The position numbers and the translations under genes are program-made. A model generated the notes under the pieces. It saw only the letters and a program-made list of their open reading frames with translations. It did not search any database and was not told the origin of the DNA. A DNA stretch of 35,199 nucleotides from JBKBKC01 sp046294265 (GTDB lineage Bacteria > Pseudomonadota > Alphaproteobacteria > Rhodobacterales > Rhodobacteraceae): positions 1-35,199 of the forward strand of contig JBKBKC010000021.1 in the NCBI GenBank assembly GCA_046294265.1, written 5' to 3'. Position 1 is the first letter of the stretch. Every line of letters starts with the position of its first letter. Shown here piece after piece: positions 7,285 to 16,273 of this stretch.

Positions 7285-9006
7285 TCAACCCTCCTCGAAA
7301 GGGTCCCACTCATCCTCGACCTCAGGCAGCGCTTGCACTGCGGCCTCTTGCGCAAGATCGCGGATTTCCACGATCTTCGCCTCCGGAAATGCGTCAAGCA
7401 CGGCCTGCACCAGCGGATCTTGCCGCACCTTGTCCTCGGCCTGCATCCGCTCGGCCGCGCGTTCCTCGGCCGCTGTGCGCCCGCCCCCCGCCGACACGAC
7501 CGACACCCCCCACCGCGCGCCTGTCCAGCCCTGAAGCCGGTGCGCCAGCCGCGCGGCAAGGTCGGTGGGAGCGTCGGGCGTTGGTTGAAACTCGATCCGT
7601 CCAGGCGAATAGCGCGCCAGCCGCAGATGGCTCTCCACCTCCACCAGCAACCGCACATCTCGATTTTGCCGGATTAGTTCAAGCACATGATCGAAACTTG
7701 CAAAGGCGTGAAGTCCGGCGTCGGGCACCTCGGCGGGCTGCGGCTGTGCCCGGCCGCCTGCCCGCATCACCAGCGCGGGCCGTGGGGCCATGGCCACTGT
7801 GCCGGCCCCGCCACCCGTCACCACCCCCTGCCCCACCGCAGGCGGCACTGCCCCCTGCAACTGCCGGATCAGGGTATCGGGGTCCGGCAGGTCCGACACA
7901 TGGGTCAGCCGGATCACCGCCATTTCCGCCGCCATCATCGCGTTGGGGGCCAGCGACACCTCTTCCATCGCCTTCAAGAGCATCTGCCACGCCCGGTGCA
8001 GCGCCCGCTTGGGCAGCGCAGCGGCCATCGCCCGGCCCCGGTCACGCTCTTCCGGCGGCACGGTCGGGTCGTCGGCCGCGTCGGGCGTGATCTTGATGAC
8101 CGAAATCCAATGCGTGACCTCGGCCAGATCGCGCAGCACGGCCATCGGATCGGCCCCGTCGGCATATTGCGCGCCGAGTTCCGCAAGCGCCCCCGCCGCA
8201 TCCCCCCGCATGATCCGGTCGAAGAGATCGAGCACCCGCCCCCGGTCCGCGAGCCCCAGCATGGCGCGCACCTGCACCGCCGAGGTTTCCCCCGCCCCAT
8301 GCGAAATCGCCTGATCCATCAGGCTCATGGCATCGCGCACCGACCCCTCTGCCGCCCGCGTGATCACCGCCAGCGCATCCGGGGCCAGCACCGCGCCCTC
8401 CGCAGCCGCAATCCGCGCCAGATGGGCGATCATCACCTCGGGTTCGATCCGCCGGAGGTCGAACCGCTGGCAGCGCGACAGCACCGTGACCGGCACCTTA
8501 CGGATCTCTGTGGTGGCAAAGATGAACTTCACATGCGCGGGCGGCTCCTCCAGCGTCTTGAGCAGCGCGTTGAACGCGCTGACGGAGAGCATGTGCACCT
8601 CGTCGATGATATAGATCTTGTAGCGGGCGGACGCGGCCCGATAGTGAACGGAATCTATGATCTCGCGGATGTCGCCCACGCCGGTGCGGCTGGCCGCGTC
8701 CATCTCCATCACATCCACATGCCGCCCCTCGGCGATGGCGCGGCAAGGCTCGCACACCCCGCAGGGTTCGGTGGTGGGGCCTCCCGTGCCATCCGGGCCC
8801 ACACAGTTCAGCCCCTTGGCGATGATCCGGGCCGTGGTCGTCTTGCCCACCCCCCGCACGCCCGTCATCACAAAGGCATGGGCAATCCGATCCGCCGCGA
8901 AGGCGTTCTTCAGCGTGCGCACCATCGCCTCTTGCCCGATCAGGTCGGCAAAGGTCTGAGGGCGGTACTTGCGGGCAAGGACCTGATAGGCAGGCGCGTC
9001 GGACAT
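7285..9006 (-). CDS. dnaX: DNA polymerase III subunit gamma/tau
   Basis: The clamp-loader ATPase of DNA polymerase III, 573 residues. Motifs: LARKYRPQTFADLIGQ at the N-terminus, Walker A GVRGVGKTTTA near residue 50, a Cys-rich zinc module (ending PCGVCEPC), Walker B IIDEVHML, and the sensor/arginine-finger strand LSRCQRFDLRR. A Pro/Ala-rich linker and tau-like C-terminal region follow. The ATG at 9006 is chosen because MSDAPAYQVLARKYRP is the usual alphaproteobacterial start; an upstream ATG at 9030 adds eight residues with no homology. I saw no A-rich slippery heptamer like that used for gamma in E. coli, so only full-length tau may be made. Confidence 0.96.
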   Translation of the reverse strand: MSDAPAYQVLARKYRPQTFADLIGQEAMVRTLKNAFAADRIAHAFVMTGVRGVGKTTTARIIAKGLNCVGPDGTGGPTTEPCGVCEPCRAIAEGRHVDVMEMDAASRTGVGDIREIIDSVHYRAASARYKIYIIDEVHMLSVSAFNALLKTLEEPPAHVKFIFATTEIRKVPVTVLSRCQRFDLRRIEPEVMIAHLARIAAAEGAVLAPDALAVITRAAEGSVRDAMSLMDQAISHGAGETSAVQVRAMLGLADRGRVLDLFDRIMRGDAAGALAELGAQYADGADPMAVLRDLAEVTHWISVIKITPDAADDPTVPPEERDRGRAMAAALPKRALHRAWQMLLKAMEEVSLAPNAMMAAEMAVIRLTHVSDLPDPDTLIRQLQGAVPPAVGQGVVTGGGAGTVAMAPRPALVMRAGGRAQPQPAEVPDAGLHAFASFDHVLELIRQNRDVRLLVEVESHLRLARYSPGRIEFQPTPDAPTDLAARLAHRLQGWTGARWGVSVVSAGGGRTAAEERAAERMQAEDKVRQDPLVQAVLDAFPEAKIVEIRDLAQEAAVQALPEVEDEWDPFEEG

Positions 9007-9113
9007 GGGATTCCCGGGGCTTTGGCGCACCTTAGGCGAGGGGGCCGCAGAGGTCTACAGGCTGGTGAGCGGCCCCTGCAGAGGCGCAGGTATCACGGGA
9101 TGATATGAGGCTC

Positions 9114-9189
<76 letters not shown>

Positions 9190-9201
9190 ACTGAATGCGG
9201 G

Positions 9202-9229
9202 AGATGGCCGAACGCGCGGGAGGAGTCAA
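9202..9229 (-). promoter_or_regulatory. Candidate promoter of tRNA-Ala
   Basis: On the minus strand TTGACT (9229-9224) is followed after 16 bases by CCATCT (9207-9202), about 12 bases before the tRNA 5' end. The -35 is good and the -10 weak. Placement is right for a short-leader tRNA promoter. Confidence 0.35.
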
Positions 9230-9286
9230 GCGGGTGGCCGGAGGATTTCCGTCCCCCGGCGCAGCAGAGCGGCCCGAACCGGCCCG

Positions 9287-12127
9287 CTATTCCGCCGCAT
9301 CGGCATAGGCCTCGACAGGGGGGCAGGTGCAGATCAGGTTGCGGTCCCCGAACACGTTGTCCACGCGGCCCACGGGGGGCCAGTATTTGTCCACCCGGAA
9401 GGCACCCGGCGGGAAGCAACCCTGTTCGCGCGGATAGGCGCGCGTCCAGTCGGCCACCAGATCCTCTACCGTATGGGGGGCGTGGCGCATCGGGCTATCC
9501 TCGGCCGAAATCTCGCCCGCCTCCACCGCTGCAATCTCGGCGCGGATGGCCAGAAGGGCAGTGATGAAGCGGTCGATCTCGGCCTTGGTCTCGGATTCCG
9601 TGGGCTCCACCATCAGCGTCCCCGCCACCGGCCAGCTCATCGTCGGCGCATGGAAACCATTGTCGATCAGGCGCTTGGCGATGTCGTCCACGGTCACGCC
9701 CGCCTCGGCGAAGGGGCGGGTGTCCAGGATGCACTCATGCGCCACGCGGCCCTTGTTGCCCATGAAGAGGATCGGATAGGCCCCTGCCAGCCGCGCCGCG
9801 ATGTAGTTGGCGTTCAGGATCGCCACGCGAGTCGCCTGCGTCAGGCCCTCCCCCCCCATCATCAGGCAATAGGCCCAGGAGATCAGCAGGATCGACGCCG
9901 ACCCCAGCGGCGCCGCACTGACCGGCCCCTCGGTGCCTCCCGTCTCGGGATGGCCCGGCAGGTGGGGGGCCAGATGTGCCTTTACCCCGATGGGCCCCAT
10001 GCCGGGGCCGCCGCCGCCATGCGGGATGGCAAAGGTCTTGTGCAGGTTCAGGTGGCTCACGTCCGATCCGATCTCGCCGGGCTTCACCAATCCCACAAGG
10101 GCATTCATATTGGCCCCGTCCAGATAGACCTGGCCGCCATGGTCGTGGGTGATGCGGCAAATCTCGCGCACTGTTTCCTCAAACACGCCATGGGTGGACG
10201 GGTAGGTGATCATGCAGGCCGCCAGACGTTCGCCCGCCGCCGCCGCCTTGGCTGCGAAATCCTCGACATCCACATCGCCGTTCGGGGCGGCCTGCACCAC
10301 CACCACCTGCATCCCCGCCATCTGCGCCGAGGCCGGGTTGGTGCCATGGGCCGAGACCGGGATCAGACAGATGTCGCGCTGCCCCTGACCCCGCGCACGG
10401 TGATAGGCCTGAATTGTCAGCAGGCCCGCATATTCGCCCTGCGCGCCGGAATTGGGCTGCATCGACATGGCGTCATAGCCGGTGATCTCGCAGAGTTTCG
10501 CGGCCAGATCGTCGATGGCCTCATGGTAGCCCGCCGCCTGATCGGCCGGCACGAAGGGATGCAGCGACCCGAATTCGGGCCACGTGATCGGCATCATCTC
10601 CGCCGCCGCGTTCAGTTTCATCGTGCAAGACCCCAGCGGAATCATCGCGCGGTCCAGCGCTAGGTCCCGGTCCGACAGGCGGCGCATGTAGCGCATCATC
10701 TCGGATTCCGCGCGGTTCATGTGAAAGACCGGGTGGGTGAGGTAGTCGGTTTCGCGCAGCATCGCCTCGTGAAAGCCCAGCGTGGCGCGGTGCGGCGGCA
10801 CGCCCTCGATGCCAAAGGCGCGCAGGATGCGCACCAGCACCCGCTCATCGGTGGTCTCATCCAGGCTGATCCCCACGCGGTCGGTGCCGATCTTGCGGAA
10901 GTTCAGCCCCTCGTGCCGCGCGGCGGCCAGGATGCCCGCCTGCCCCACGCCGACCTCGATGGTGATCGTGTCAAAGAACGCCTTGGGTGCCACCCTGGCC
11001 CCCGCCGCCTGCAGCGCGCGCGCCAGGCGGTTGGTCAGGAAGTGCACCCGCTCGGCAATCGCGCGCAGACCTTTTGGCCCATGGAAGACCGCATAGAACG
11101 ACGCCATGACCGCCAGCAGCGCCTGCGCGGTGCAGACGTTCGACGTGGCCTTTTCGCGGCGGATATGCTGCTCGCGCGTTTGCAGGGACAACCGGTAGGC
11201 CTTGTTCCCGCGCGCGTCGATGCTCACGCCCACGATGCGGCCGGGCATCGCGCGTTTCAGCTCATCCCGGCAAGCCATGAAGGCGGCATGGGGCCCGCCG
11301 TATCCCATCGGCACGCCGAACCTTTGCGACGATCCGATGGCAATGTCGGCCCCCATCGCGCCCGGTTCCTTCAGCAGGCACAGCGCCAGCAGATCCGTCG
11401 CGACAATGGCGATGCCGCGGGCGGCATGAACCTTTGCGATCAGGGCGGTGAAGTCGGTCACATGGCCATAGCTGCCCGGATACTGGAAGATCGCCCCGAA
11501 CACCCGCGACGGATCGAGGTTGCCCACCATATCCTCGATGATCTCGATTCCCAGCGGCTCGGCCCGCGTTCGGATCACCGCGATGGTCTGGGGGTGGCAG
11601 AACCGGTCCACGAAGAACGCGCGCGCCTTGGATTTCGACGACCGTTCGGCCATCGTCATCGCCTCGGCCGCCGCGGTCGCCTCATCCAGAAGGCTTGCAT
11701 TGGCCACTGGCAGGCCGGTCAAGTCGGCCACCATGGTCTGGTAGTTCAACAACGCCTCAAGCCGCCCCTGCGCGATCTCGGGCTGGTAGGGGGTATAGGC
11801 GGTGTACCAGGCCGGATTTTCCAGGATATTCCGCTGGATGGCGGGCGGGGTGACGGTGCCGTAATAGCCCTGCCCGATCAGGCTGGTCATCACCCGGTTC
11901 TTCGCGGCCACCCCCCGCATCCGATCGAGCAGTTCATGCTCGGCCAGCGGCGCCCAGGTCAGCGGCTGCGCCTGCCGGATGCTCGCGGGCACCGTCTCGT
12001 CGATCAGCGCCTCCAGCGAGGGCACCCCCACCGCGGCCAGCATCGCCTGCATCTCTGCGGGCGAGGGGCCGATATGGCGGCGGTTTGCGAAATCGTAGGG
12101 GTTGTAGTCGGTGGGGGTGAAGGACAT
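9287..12127 (-). CDS. gcvP: Glycine dehydrogenase (decarboxylating), P protein
   Basis: The 946-residue single-chain P protein of the glycine cleavage system. It decarboxylates glycine using pyridoxal phosphate and passes the aminomethyl group to the lipoyl arm of GcvH. The PLP-binding Lys697 lies in NLHKTFAIPHGGGGPG. The N-terminal half (FANRRHIGPS, the GYYGT.TPP.I region, EPGAMGADIAIGSSQRFGVPMGYGGPHAAF) and C-terminal half are both intact and the length is normal. Start ATG at 12127. It is the last gene of gcvT-gcvH-gcvP; 94 bases with two palindromes separate it from gcvH, which may tune its expression relative to the upstream genes. Confidence 0.97.
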   Translation of the reverse strand: MSFTPTDYNPYDFANRRHIGPSPAEMQAMLAAVGVPSLEALIDETVPASIRQAQPLTWAPLAEHELLDRMRGVAAKNRVMTSLIGQGYYGTVTPPAIQRNILENPAWYTAYTPYQPEIAQGRLEALLNYQTMVADLTGLPVANASLLDEATAAAEAMTMAERSSKSKARAFFVDRFCHPQTIAVIRTRAEPLGIEIIEDMVGNLDPSRVFGAIFQYPGSYGHVTDFTALIAKVHAARGIAIVATDLLALCLLKEPGAMGADIAIGSSQRFGVPMGYGGPHAAFMACRDELKRAMPGRIVGVSIDARGNKAYRLSLQTREQHIRREKATSNVCTAQALLAVMASFYAVFHGPKGLRAIAERVHFLTNRLARALQAAGARVAPKAFFDTITIEVGVGQAGILAAARHEGLNFRKIGTDRVGISLDETTDERVLVRILRAFGIEGVPPHRATLGFHEAMLRETDYLTHPVFHMNRAESEMMRYMRRLSDRDLALDRAMIPLGSCTMKLNAAAEMMPITWPEFGSLHPFVPADQAAGYHEAIDDLAAKLCEITGYDAMSMQPNSGAQGEYAGLLTIQAYHRARGQGQRDICLIPVSAHGTNPASAQMAGMQVVVVQAAPNGDVDVEDFAAKAAAAGERLAACMITYPSTHGVFEETVREICRITHDHGGQVYLDGANMNALVGLVKPGEIGSDVSHLNLHKTFAIPHGGGGPGMGPIGVKAHLAPHLPGHPETGGTEGPVSAAPLGSASILLISWAYCLMMGGEGLTQATRVAILNANYIAARLAGAYPILFMGNKGRVAHECILDTRPFAEAGVTVDDIAKRLIDNGFHAPTMSWPVAGTLMVEPTESETKAEIDRFITALLAIRAEIAAVEAGEISAEDSPMRHAPHTVEDLVADWTRAYPREQGCFPPGAFRVDKYWPPVGRVDNVFGDRNLICTCPPVEAYADAAE

Positions 12128-12145
12128 CGGCGCCGTTCCTTGAGG

Positions 12146-12191
12146 GCAAATTCCTTCAAAGGAATTTGCAATTTTCTTCGAAGAAAATTGC
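12146..12191. repeat. Twin palindromes between gcvH and gcvP
   Basis: Two adjacent perfect inverted repeats share the bases GC. The first has 11-bp arms at 12146-12156 and 12159-12169 (GCAAATTCCTT and its complement). The second is a fully symmetric 24-bp palindrome at 12168-12191 with arm GCAATTTTCTT. Both are strikingly AT-rich against the surrounding DNA. In the transcript they would form two strong adjacent hairpins in the only sizeable gap of the gcv operon. They look like an intergenic REP-type element; I recall similar AT-rich palindromes in related genomes but could not check. Confidence 0.8.
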
Positions 12192-12221
12192 TCGGGCGCC
12201 CCGCGCGCCCGCGCAGGTAGA

Positions 12222-12581
12222 TCAGCCGATGAACTCGGCGTATTCGTCCTCGTCCATCAGGCCATCCAGCACCGAGAGATCCTCGATGCTCATCTTGAAA
12301 AACCAGGCGGCCCCGGTGGGGTCGGCGTTCACGAGGCCCGGATTGTCGACGAGCTTTGGGTTCACCGCCACGATCTCGCCGTCCAGCGGGGCCAGGATGT
12401 CGGACGCGGCCTTGACACTTTCGATCACGCAGACCTCATCGCCCTCGGCCACCACGGTTTCCACCTCGGGCAGTTCGACAAAGACCACATCGCCCAGTTG
12501 TTCGGCGGCATGTTCTGTGATGCCTACCACCACAAGGTCTCCCTCGACCCGCAGCCATTCGTGTTCCTTGGTGTATTTCAT
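12222..12581 (-). CDS. gcvH: Glycine cleavage system H protein
   Basis: The 119-residue lipoyl carrier protein of the glycine cleavage system. The N-terminus MKYTKEHEWLRVEGD and the lipoylation motif ESVKAASD with Lys57 are canonical. The C-terminus is complete. The ATG at 12581 gives the standard start; the frame runs far upstream inside gcvT but without homology. Only 8 bases separate it from the gcvT stop, implying translational coupling. GcvH shuttles the aminomethyl group from GcvP to GcvT. Confidence 0.97.
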   Translation of the reverse strand: MKYTKEHEWLRVEGDLVVVGITEHAAEQLGDVVFVELPEVETVVAEGDEVCVIESVKAASDILAPLDGEIVAVNPKLVDNPGLVNADPTGAAWFFKMSIEDLSVLDGLMDEDEYAEFIG

Positions 12582-12589
12582 GGGATGCC

Positions 12590-13711
12590 TCAGCGTTTGT
12601 AGGTGGGGGGTCGGAAAGGAAGCTCGCTCACGGTGACAGGCAGGCGGCGGCCCCGGACCTCGCCTTCGAGAGCGGTGCCGGAGGTGGCGAAATGGGCGGC
12701 GACATAGCCCATGGCGACAGGGCGTTCCAGACTGGGCGAAAAGCCGCCCGAGGTGACCGTTCCAACGGGCGTTCCGTCGGGGGCAAAGAGCTCGGTCCCC
12801 TCGCGCATCGGCGCGCGGCCTTCGGGCAGAAGGCCCACGCGCCTCCGCTCCGGCCCCTCGGCCAGTTCGTGCAGGATGCGCGCCGCCCCGGGAAAGCCGC
12901 CCGCGCGCGCACCTCCTGCCCGGCGCGCTTTCGGGATCGCCCAGGTCAACCCGGCCTCGACAGGTGTGGTCGTGGTGTCGATGTCGTGCCCATAAAGGCA
13001 CATGCCCGCCTCCAGCCGCAGGCTGTCGCGCGCCCCGAGGCCGATGGGGGCGACAGCAGGATCGGCCAGCAGCGCCTCGGCCAGCGCCGCGGCTGCCGTC
13101 CCAGGCACTGATATTTCGAATCCGTCCTCGCCGGTATAGCCCGAGCGCGAGACCCAGAGCTCGCCAAAGGCCGAGCGCAACACCCCCACATCCATGAACC
13201 GCATCGCGTCAACGCCTGGTGCATGGCGCGCCAGCGCCGCCGCGGCGGCCGGGCCCTGCAGCGCCAGCAGGGCGCGATCGGTAACCGGTATCACCTCGGC
13301 CACGCCATCCAGATGCGCGGTCAAGTGGGCGATATCGGCGGCCTTGCAGGCGGCATTGACCACCACGAACATATGATCGCCGCGATTTGCGAACATCAGG
13401 TCATCCAGTATCCCACCGGAATCGTTCGTGAAAAGCCCGTATCGCTGCCGCCCCTCGGCCAGCCCCTGGACATCGACGGGCATCATCGCCTCGAAGGCGG
13501 CCACAAGCCCTGCCATTCCGTCGCGCGGGCGCAGGATCACCTGCCCCATATGGCTCACATCAAACAACCCCGCTTTGGCGCGGGTATGCAGATGCTCGCG
13601 CAGCACGCCCATCGGGTATTGCACCGGCATGTCATAGCCCGCGAAGGGCACCATCTTGGCGCCCCGCGCGATGTGCAGCTCATGCAGCCCCGTCCGCAAC
13701 AGGTCGGCCAT
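12590..13711 (-). CDS. gcvT: Aminomethyltransferase, glycine cleavage T protein
   Basis: A 373-residue T protein, which transfers the aminomethyl carbon from lipoyl-GcvH to tetrahydrofolate and releases ammonia. Recognisable stretches are LHELHIARGAKMVPFAGYDMPVQYP, LFDVSHMGQ with the catalytic-region Asp, the ALQGPAAA strand, and SRSGYTGEDGFEIS. The ATG at 13711 is preferred over one six codons upstream because AAGGGGGG sits at Shine-Dalgarno distance. First gene of the operon; the leader is a tandem glycine riboswitch. Confidence 0.96.
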   Translation of the reverse strand: MADLLRTGLHELHIARGAKMVPFAGYDMPVQYPMGVLREHLHTRAKAGLFDVSHMGQVILRPRDGMAGLVAAFEAMMPVDVQGLAEGRQRYGLFTNDSGGILDDLMFANRGDHMFVVVNAACKAADIAHLTAHLDGVAEVIPVTDRALLALQGPAAAAALARHAPGVDAMRFMDVGVLRSAFGELWVSRSGYTGEDGFEISVPGTAAAALAEALLADPAVAPIGLGARDSLRLEAGMCLYGHDIDTTTTPVEAGLTWAIPKARRAGGARAGGFPGAARILHELAEGPERRRVGLLPEGRAPMREGTELFAPDGTPVGTVTSGGFSPSLERPVAMGYVAAHFATSGTALEGEVRGRRLPVTVSELPFRPPTYKR

Positions 13712-13735
13712 GCGCCGCCCCCCCTTCATGCCTGT

Positions 13736-13766
13736 GGCCGGTCCTCCGGCATCACCCGGACAGGCC
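13736..13766 (-). promoter_or_regulatory. Expression-platform hairpin before gcvT
   Basis: Nine-base arms (GGCCGGTCC and GGACAGGCC on the plus strand) pair with one mismatch. The hairpin sits between the second riboswitch aptamer and the gcvT ribosome-binding site, where glycine-dependent folding would be read out. Mechanism inferred. Confidence 0.4.
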
Positions 13767-13769
13767 GAT

Positions 13770-13982
13770 CCCTGCCCCGCGATGCCCCCTCTGTCCCTGC
13801 CCCGCCGGGGCGCCTGAGATCGTTATCCCTTCGGCGGGCCTCGCCTTTTCAGGGGCTTGGCCACTCTCCAGAGTTCCGTCGTCAGGCCGGTCCTTTGGCC
13901 TGAGAGTTTACCGGGGCGGTTGCTCCTTCGGCACCGGGTCCGACGCCGCCCAAGGGTTGCGCCCGCCCCGGATTCTCCCGAT
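13770..13982 (-). ncRNA. Tandem glycine riboswitch (gcvT leader)
   Basis: On the minus strand the leader carries two consecutive glycine-aptamer signatures. Aptamer 1 (about 13980 to 13861) has GGGAGAATCC, GCCGAAGGAGCAA, ACTCTCAGGCCAAAGGACC and ACTCTGGAGAG. Aptamer 2 (about 13855 to 13775) has CCGCCGAAGGGATAACG, ATCTCAGGC, a GC-rich P3 extension, and GGGACAGAGGGGG. The second aptamer follows the first after a short linker, the classic tandem architecture. Glycine binding is expected to switch on gcvT-gcvH-gcvP. Boundaries are approximate. Confidence 0.92.
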
Positions 13983-14067
13983 CCTGACCCGCAAGCTCTA
14001 GCCTCATGCGCGCGGGGCTGGCAAGGGCAGAACGGCAGGCAGCGACGCATCGGGGGGCGAAGGCGAC

Positions 14068-14625
14068 ATGGTGGCGCGGTTCTTTGGCTATGGCTCGCTG
14101 GTGAACCGGGCGACGCATGACTATCCGGGCGCGCAGGCGGCGCGGCTGCTGGGGTGGCGGCGGGTCTGGGTGCATGTGGCGACGCGGCCGGTGGCCTTTC
14201 TGTCGGTGCGGCCCGTGCCGGGGGCGGCGATCCTGGGGCTGGTGGCCGAGGTGCCGGGGGGCGACTGGGCGGCGCTGGACCTGCGCGAGGCGGCCTATGC
14301 GCGCCACGGCGTGACGGTGGAGGTGGCGGGGGCCGCCCTGCCCGCGCAGATCTATGCGGTGCCGGCGGCGGCGGGGCGCGCGCCGGTGGCGGCGCATCCG
14401 GTTCTGCTGAGCTATCTCGATGCCGTCGTGCAGGGGTTCGGGCGCGCGTTCGGGGAGGAGGGGGTGCAGGATTTCTTTGCCACAACAGAGGGTTGGAACG
14501 CCCCTGTGCTGGACGACCGCGCAAGCCCCCGTTACCCGCGCGCGCAGGACCTTACGCGGGCCGAGCGGGCGGCGGTGGATGCGGGGCTGGCCTCCGTGGG
14601 CGCGCGGGTCATCCGTCCCGCATGA
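14068..14625 (+). CDS. Gamma-glutamylcyclotransferase (GGCT)-like family protein
   Basis: A 185-residue protein of the AIG2/GGCT-like fold. The diagnostic FGYGSLVN is at residues 6-13, and DLREAAYARH contains the Glu expected to act as the general base. The family cyclises gamma-glutamyl amines or amino acids, releasing 5-oxoproline, but members vary and the substrate is not deducible here. It is transcribed away from the gcv operon and its 3' end overlaps the convergent MATE gene by 17 bases. gshA (glutathione synthesis) is in the same window but 8 kb away, so a link is only suggestive. Confidence 0.75.
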   Translation: MVARFFGYGSLVNRATHDYPGAQAARLLGWRRVWVHVATRPVAFLSVRPVPGAAILGLVAEVPGGDWAALDLREAAYARHGVTVEVAGAALPAQIYAVPAAAGRAPVAAHPVLLSYLDAVVQGFGRAFGEEGVQDFFATTEGWNAPVLDDRASPRYPRAQDLTRAERAAVDAGLASVGARVIRPA

Positions 14626-15988
14626 GCCTGCGGGCCTGCCAGACCGCGATCCCGGCAAAGATCACCCCGCCCACCCCCTGCCCGATCAGCACGCCGGGCG
14701 CGCCCATCCAGGCGGCAAAGCCGATGACCAGGGGCACGGTGCCCAGCGTGTGGCGGCCCCAGTTGACGAGGGTGGACTGGAACGGGCGGCCGAGGTTGTT
14801 GCAGGCCGCATTGGCCACGAAGATCGCGCCGTTGAAGAAGAAGAGCAGCGCGAGCGGGCCGCAGAACAGATAGATCAGATCGCGCGTGATGCCCGTGGCG
14901 CCGAACAGCGCGACGATGGGTTCACGCAGCAAAAACAACAGGATGGCGACCGCCACGATCACCAGCGCGGTGAATTTCAGCGCCTCGCGGAAGGCCTCGC
15001 GCACGCGGTCCATGCGGCCTGCGCCGGCGTTCTGGCCGATGATGGGCCCGACCGCGCCCGAGAGGGCGAAGATCACGCCGAAGGCCAGCGGGGTCATGCG
15101 GCCGGTGATGGCCATGCCGGCCACCGCCGCCTCGCCGAAGGCGGCCATGGCGCGGGTGACGTAGGCCTGGCCGATGGGTGTGGCGACCTGGGTGAGGATG
15201 GCGGGGAAGGCGATGGCGGTGACGGGTCGCAGGTCGGCCGCAAGCCCTTGAAATGTTGGGCGTTCAAAGCCGCCGTGGTGCTTCAGGATGGGCAGGAGGG
15301 CGGTGGCGGCGATGGTGACGCGGGCGGCGACGGAGGCCAGCGCCGCGCCGGTGAGATCAAGGCCGAGACCGAAGATCAGGATGGGGTCGAGAACCGCGTT
15401 CACAAGGCCGCCCAGGATCGTGGCCAGCATCGCGCGGCGCGCGTCGCCATGGGCGCGCAGGATCGCGCCGCCGATCATGCCTACCATCAGGAGTGGTTGT
15501 GAGGGCACGATGATCGACAGGTAGTGGATGGCATGAGCCTCGGTCGCGCCGCTTGCGCCCATCAGGCGCACGAGGGGGCCGAGGCAAGCCCAGACCACGG
15601 CGGCAAAGACCGCGCCGAACCACAGCCCGTGGATCAGCGCATGGCCTGCGCGGCGGCGGGCCTGCACCGCGTCGCGCGCCCCCACCGCCCGCGACACAAG
15701 CGCACCTGCGGCAATCGCCATGCCGATGCCGAAGGAGGTGGTGAAGAACAGGATCGCCCCGGCATAGCCCACGGCCGCCGCAAGCTCGTCCTGCCCCAGC
15801 ATGGAAATGAAGATCATGTCAATGAAATCAACGGCAAAGATCGCCATGAGCCCGACGGAGGAGGTGAGCGACATCACCGCGATGTGGCGAAACAGGCTGC
15901 CTTGGGTAAAGCGGCCTTCGGCGGCGCGCACCGTTGCCTCGGCGGCCACCCCGGCCGTGCCGACCGATCCCGTTGCGCGTTCCGTCAT
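14609..15988 (-). CDS. MATE family multidrug/Na+ antiporter
   Basis: A 459-residue polytopic membrane protein with about 12 hydrophobic segments in two homologous halves. Typical MATE segments are visible: a start into the first helix (LFRHIAVMSLTSSVGLMAIFAVDFIDMIFIS), AVGYAGAILFFTTSFGIGMAIAAGALVSRAVGA in the N half, and GRMTPLAFGVIFALSGAVGPIIGQNAGA in the C half. Such proteins export cationic drugs or metabolites in exchange for Na+ or H+. The ATG at 15988 is preceded by GGGGA; longer frames to 16066 add a non-homologous leader. No regulator gene is adjacent; a phased repeat array lies 120 bases upstream on the opposite strand. Confidence 0.9.
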   Translation of the reverse strand: MTERATGSVGTAGVAAEATVRAAEGRFTQGSLFRHIAVMSLTSSVGLMAIFAVDFIDMIFISMLGQDELAAAVGYAGAILFFTTSFGIGMAIAAGALVSRAVGARDAVQARRRAGHALIHGLWFGAVFAAVVWACLGPLVRLMGASGATEAHAIHYLSIIVPSQPLLMVGMIGGAILRAHGDARRAMLATILGGLVNAVLDPILIFGLGLDLTGAALASVAARVTIAATALLPILKHHGGFERPTFQGLAADLRPVTAIAFPAILTQVATPIGQAYVTRAMAAFGEAAVAGMAITGRMTPLAFGVIFALSGAVGPIIGQNAGAGRMDRVREAFREALKFTALVIVAVAILLFLLREPIVALFGATGITRDLIYLFCGPLALLFFFNGAIFVANAACNNLGRPFQSTLVNWGRHTLGTVPLVIGFAAWMGAPGVLIGQGVGGVIFAGIAVWQARRLMRDG

Positions 15989-16110
15989 GTTGCATCCCCG
16001 ATTTCGGAGATGATCTAGACCGTGCGGCGGGGGGCAGGAAGGGGTGGCCGCCCGCTGCGGAGCCAAGTTGTTGCGAACGCTGGGTTAATCGGGGGTGTGA
16101 TGCTGTGGCG

Positions 16111-16159
16111 GGCGTCTGGCACGCGTCGGGTTTGCGTCGGCTTTGCGTCGGGCATCCGT
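16111..16159 (+). repeat. 11-bp-phased GCGTC array, copy B
   Basis: GCGTC occurs at 16112, 16123, 16134 and 16145, exactly 11 bp apart. The 49-bp segment is 42/49 identical to the complement of 6242-6290. It lies in the 285-base gap between the divergent MATE gene and the GFA-family gene and is oriented like the latter. The rest of that gap holds no gene that I can recognise. Confidence 0.75.
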
Positions 16160-16273
16160 CCCGACAGGGCGCGCGGTGGAAGGCGTTAACCTGCAACGGC
16201 GAATCGGGGGCGTGTGGACACAGGCGGCTTGCACCGCTAGCCTGATGGCGCGGCAAGCCGGGGAGTTCGCAGG

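Noticed and set aside
7285..9006. Programmed frameshift in dnaX
   Set aside because: No A-rich slippery heptamer was seen at the linker.
9031..9113. Possible SRP RNA gene between tRNA-Ala and dnaX
   Set aside because: SRP RNA is often near dnaX, but the conserved GGAAGCAGCC apical motif is absent on both strands.
9473..12220. Plus-strand frames of about 400-500 residues opposite gcvP
   Set aside because: Antisense shadows of a highly conserved gene; no motifs or ribosome-binding sites.
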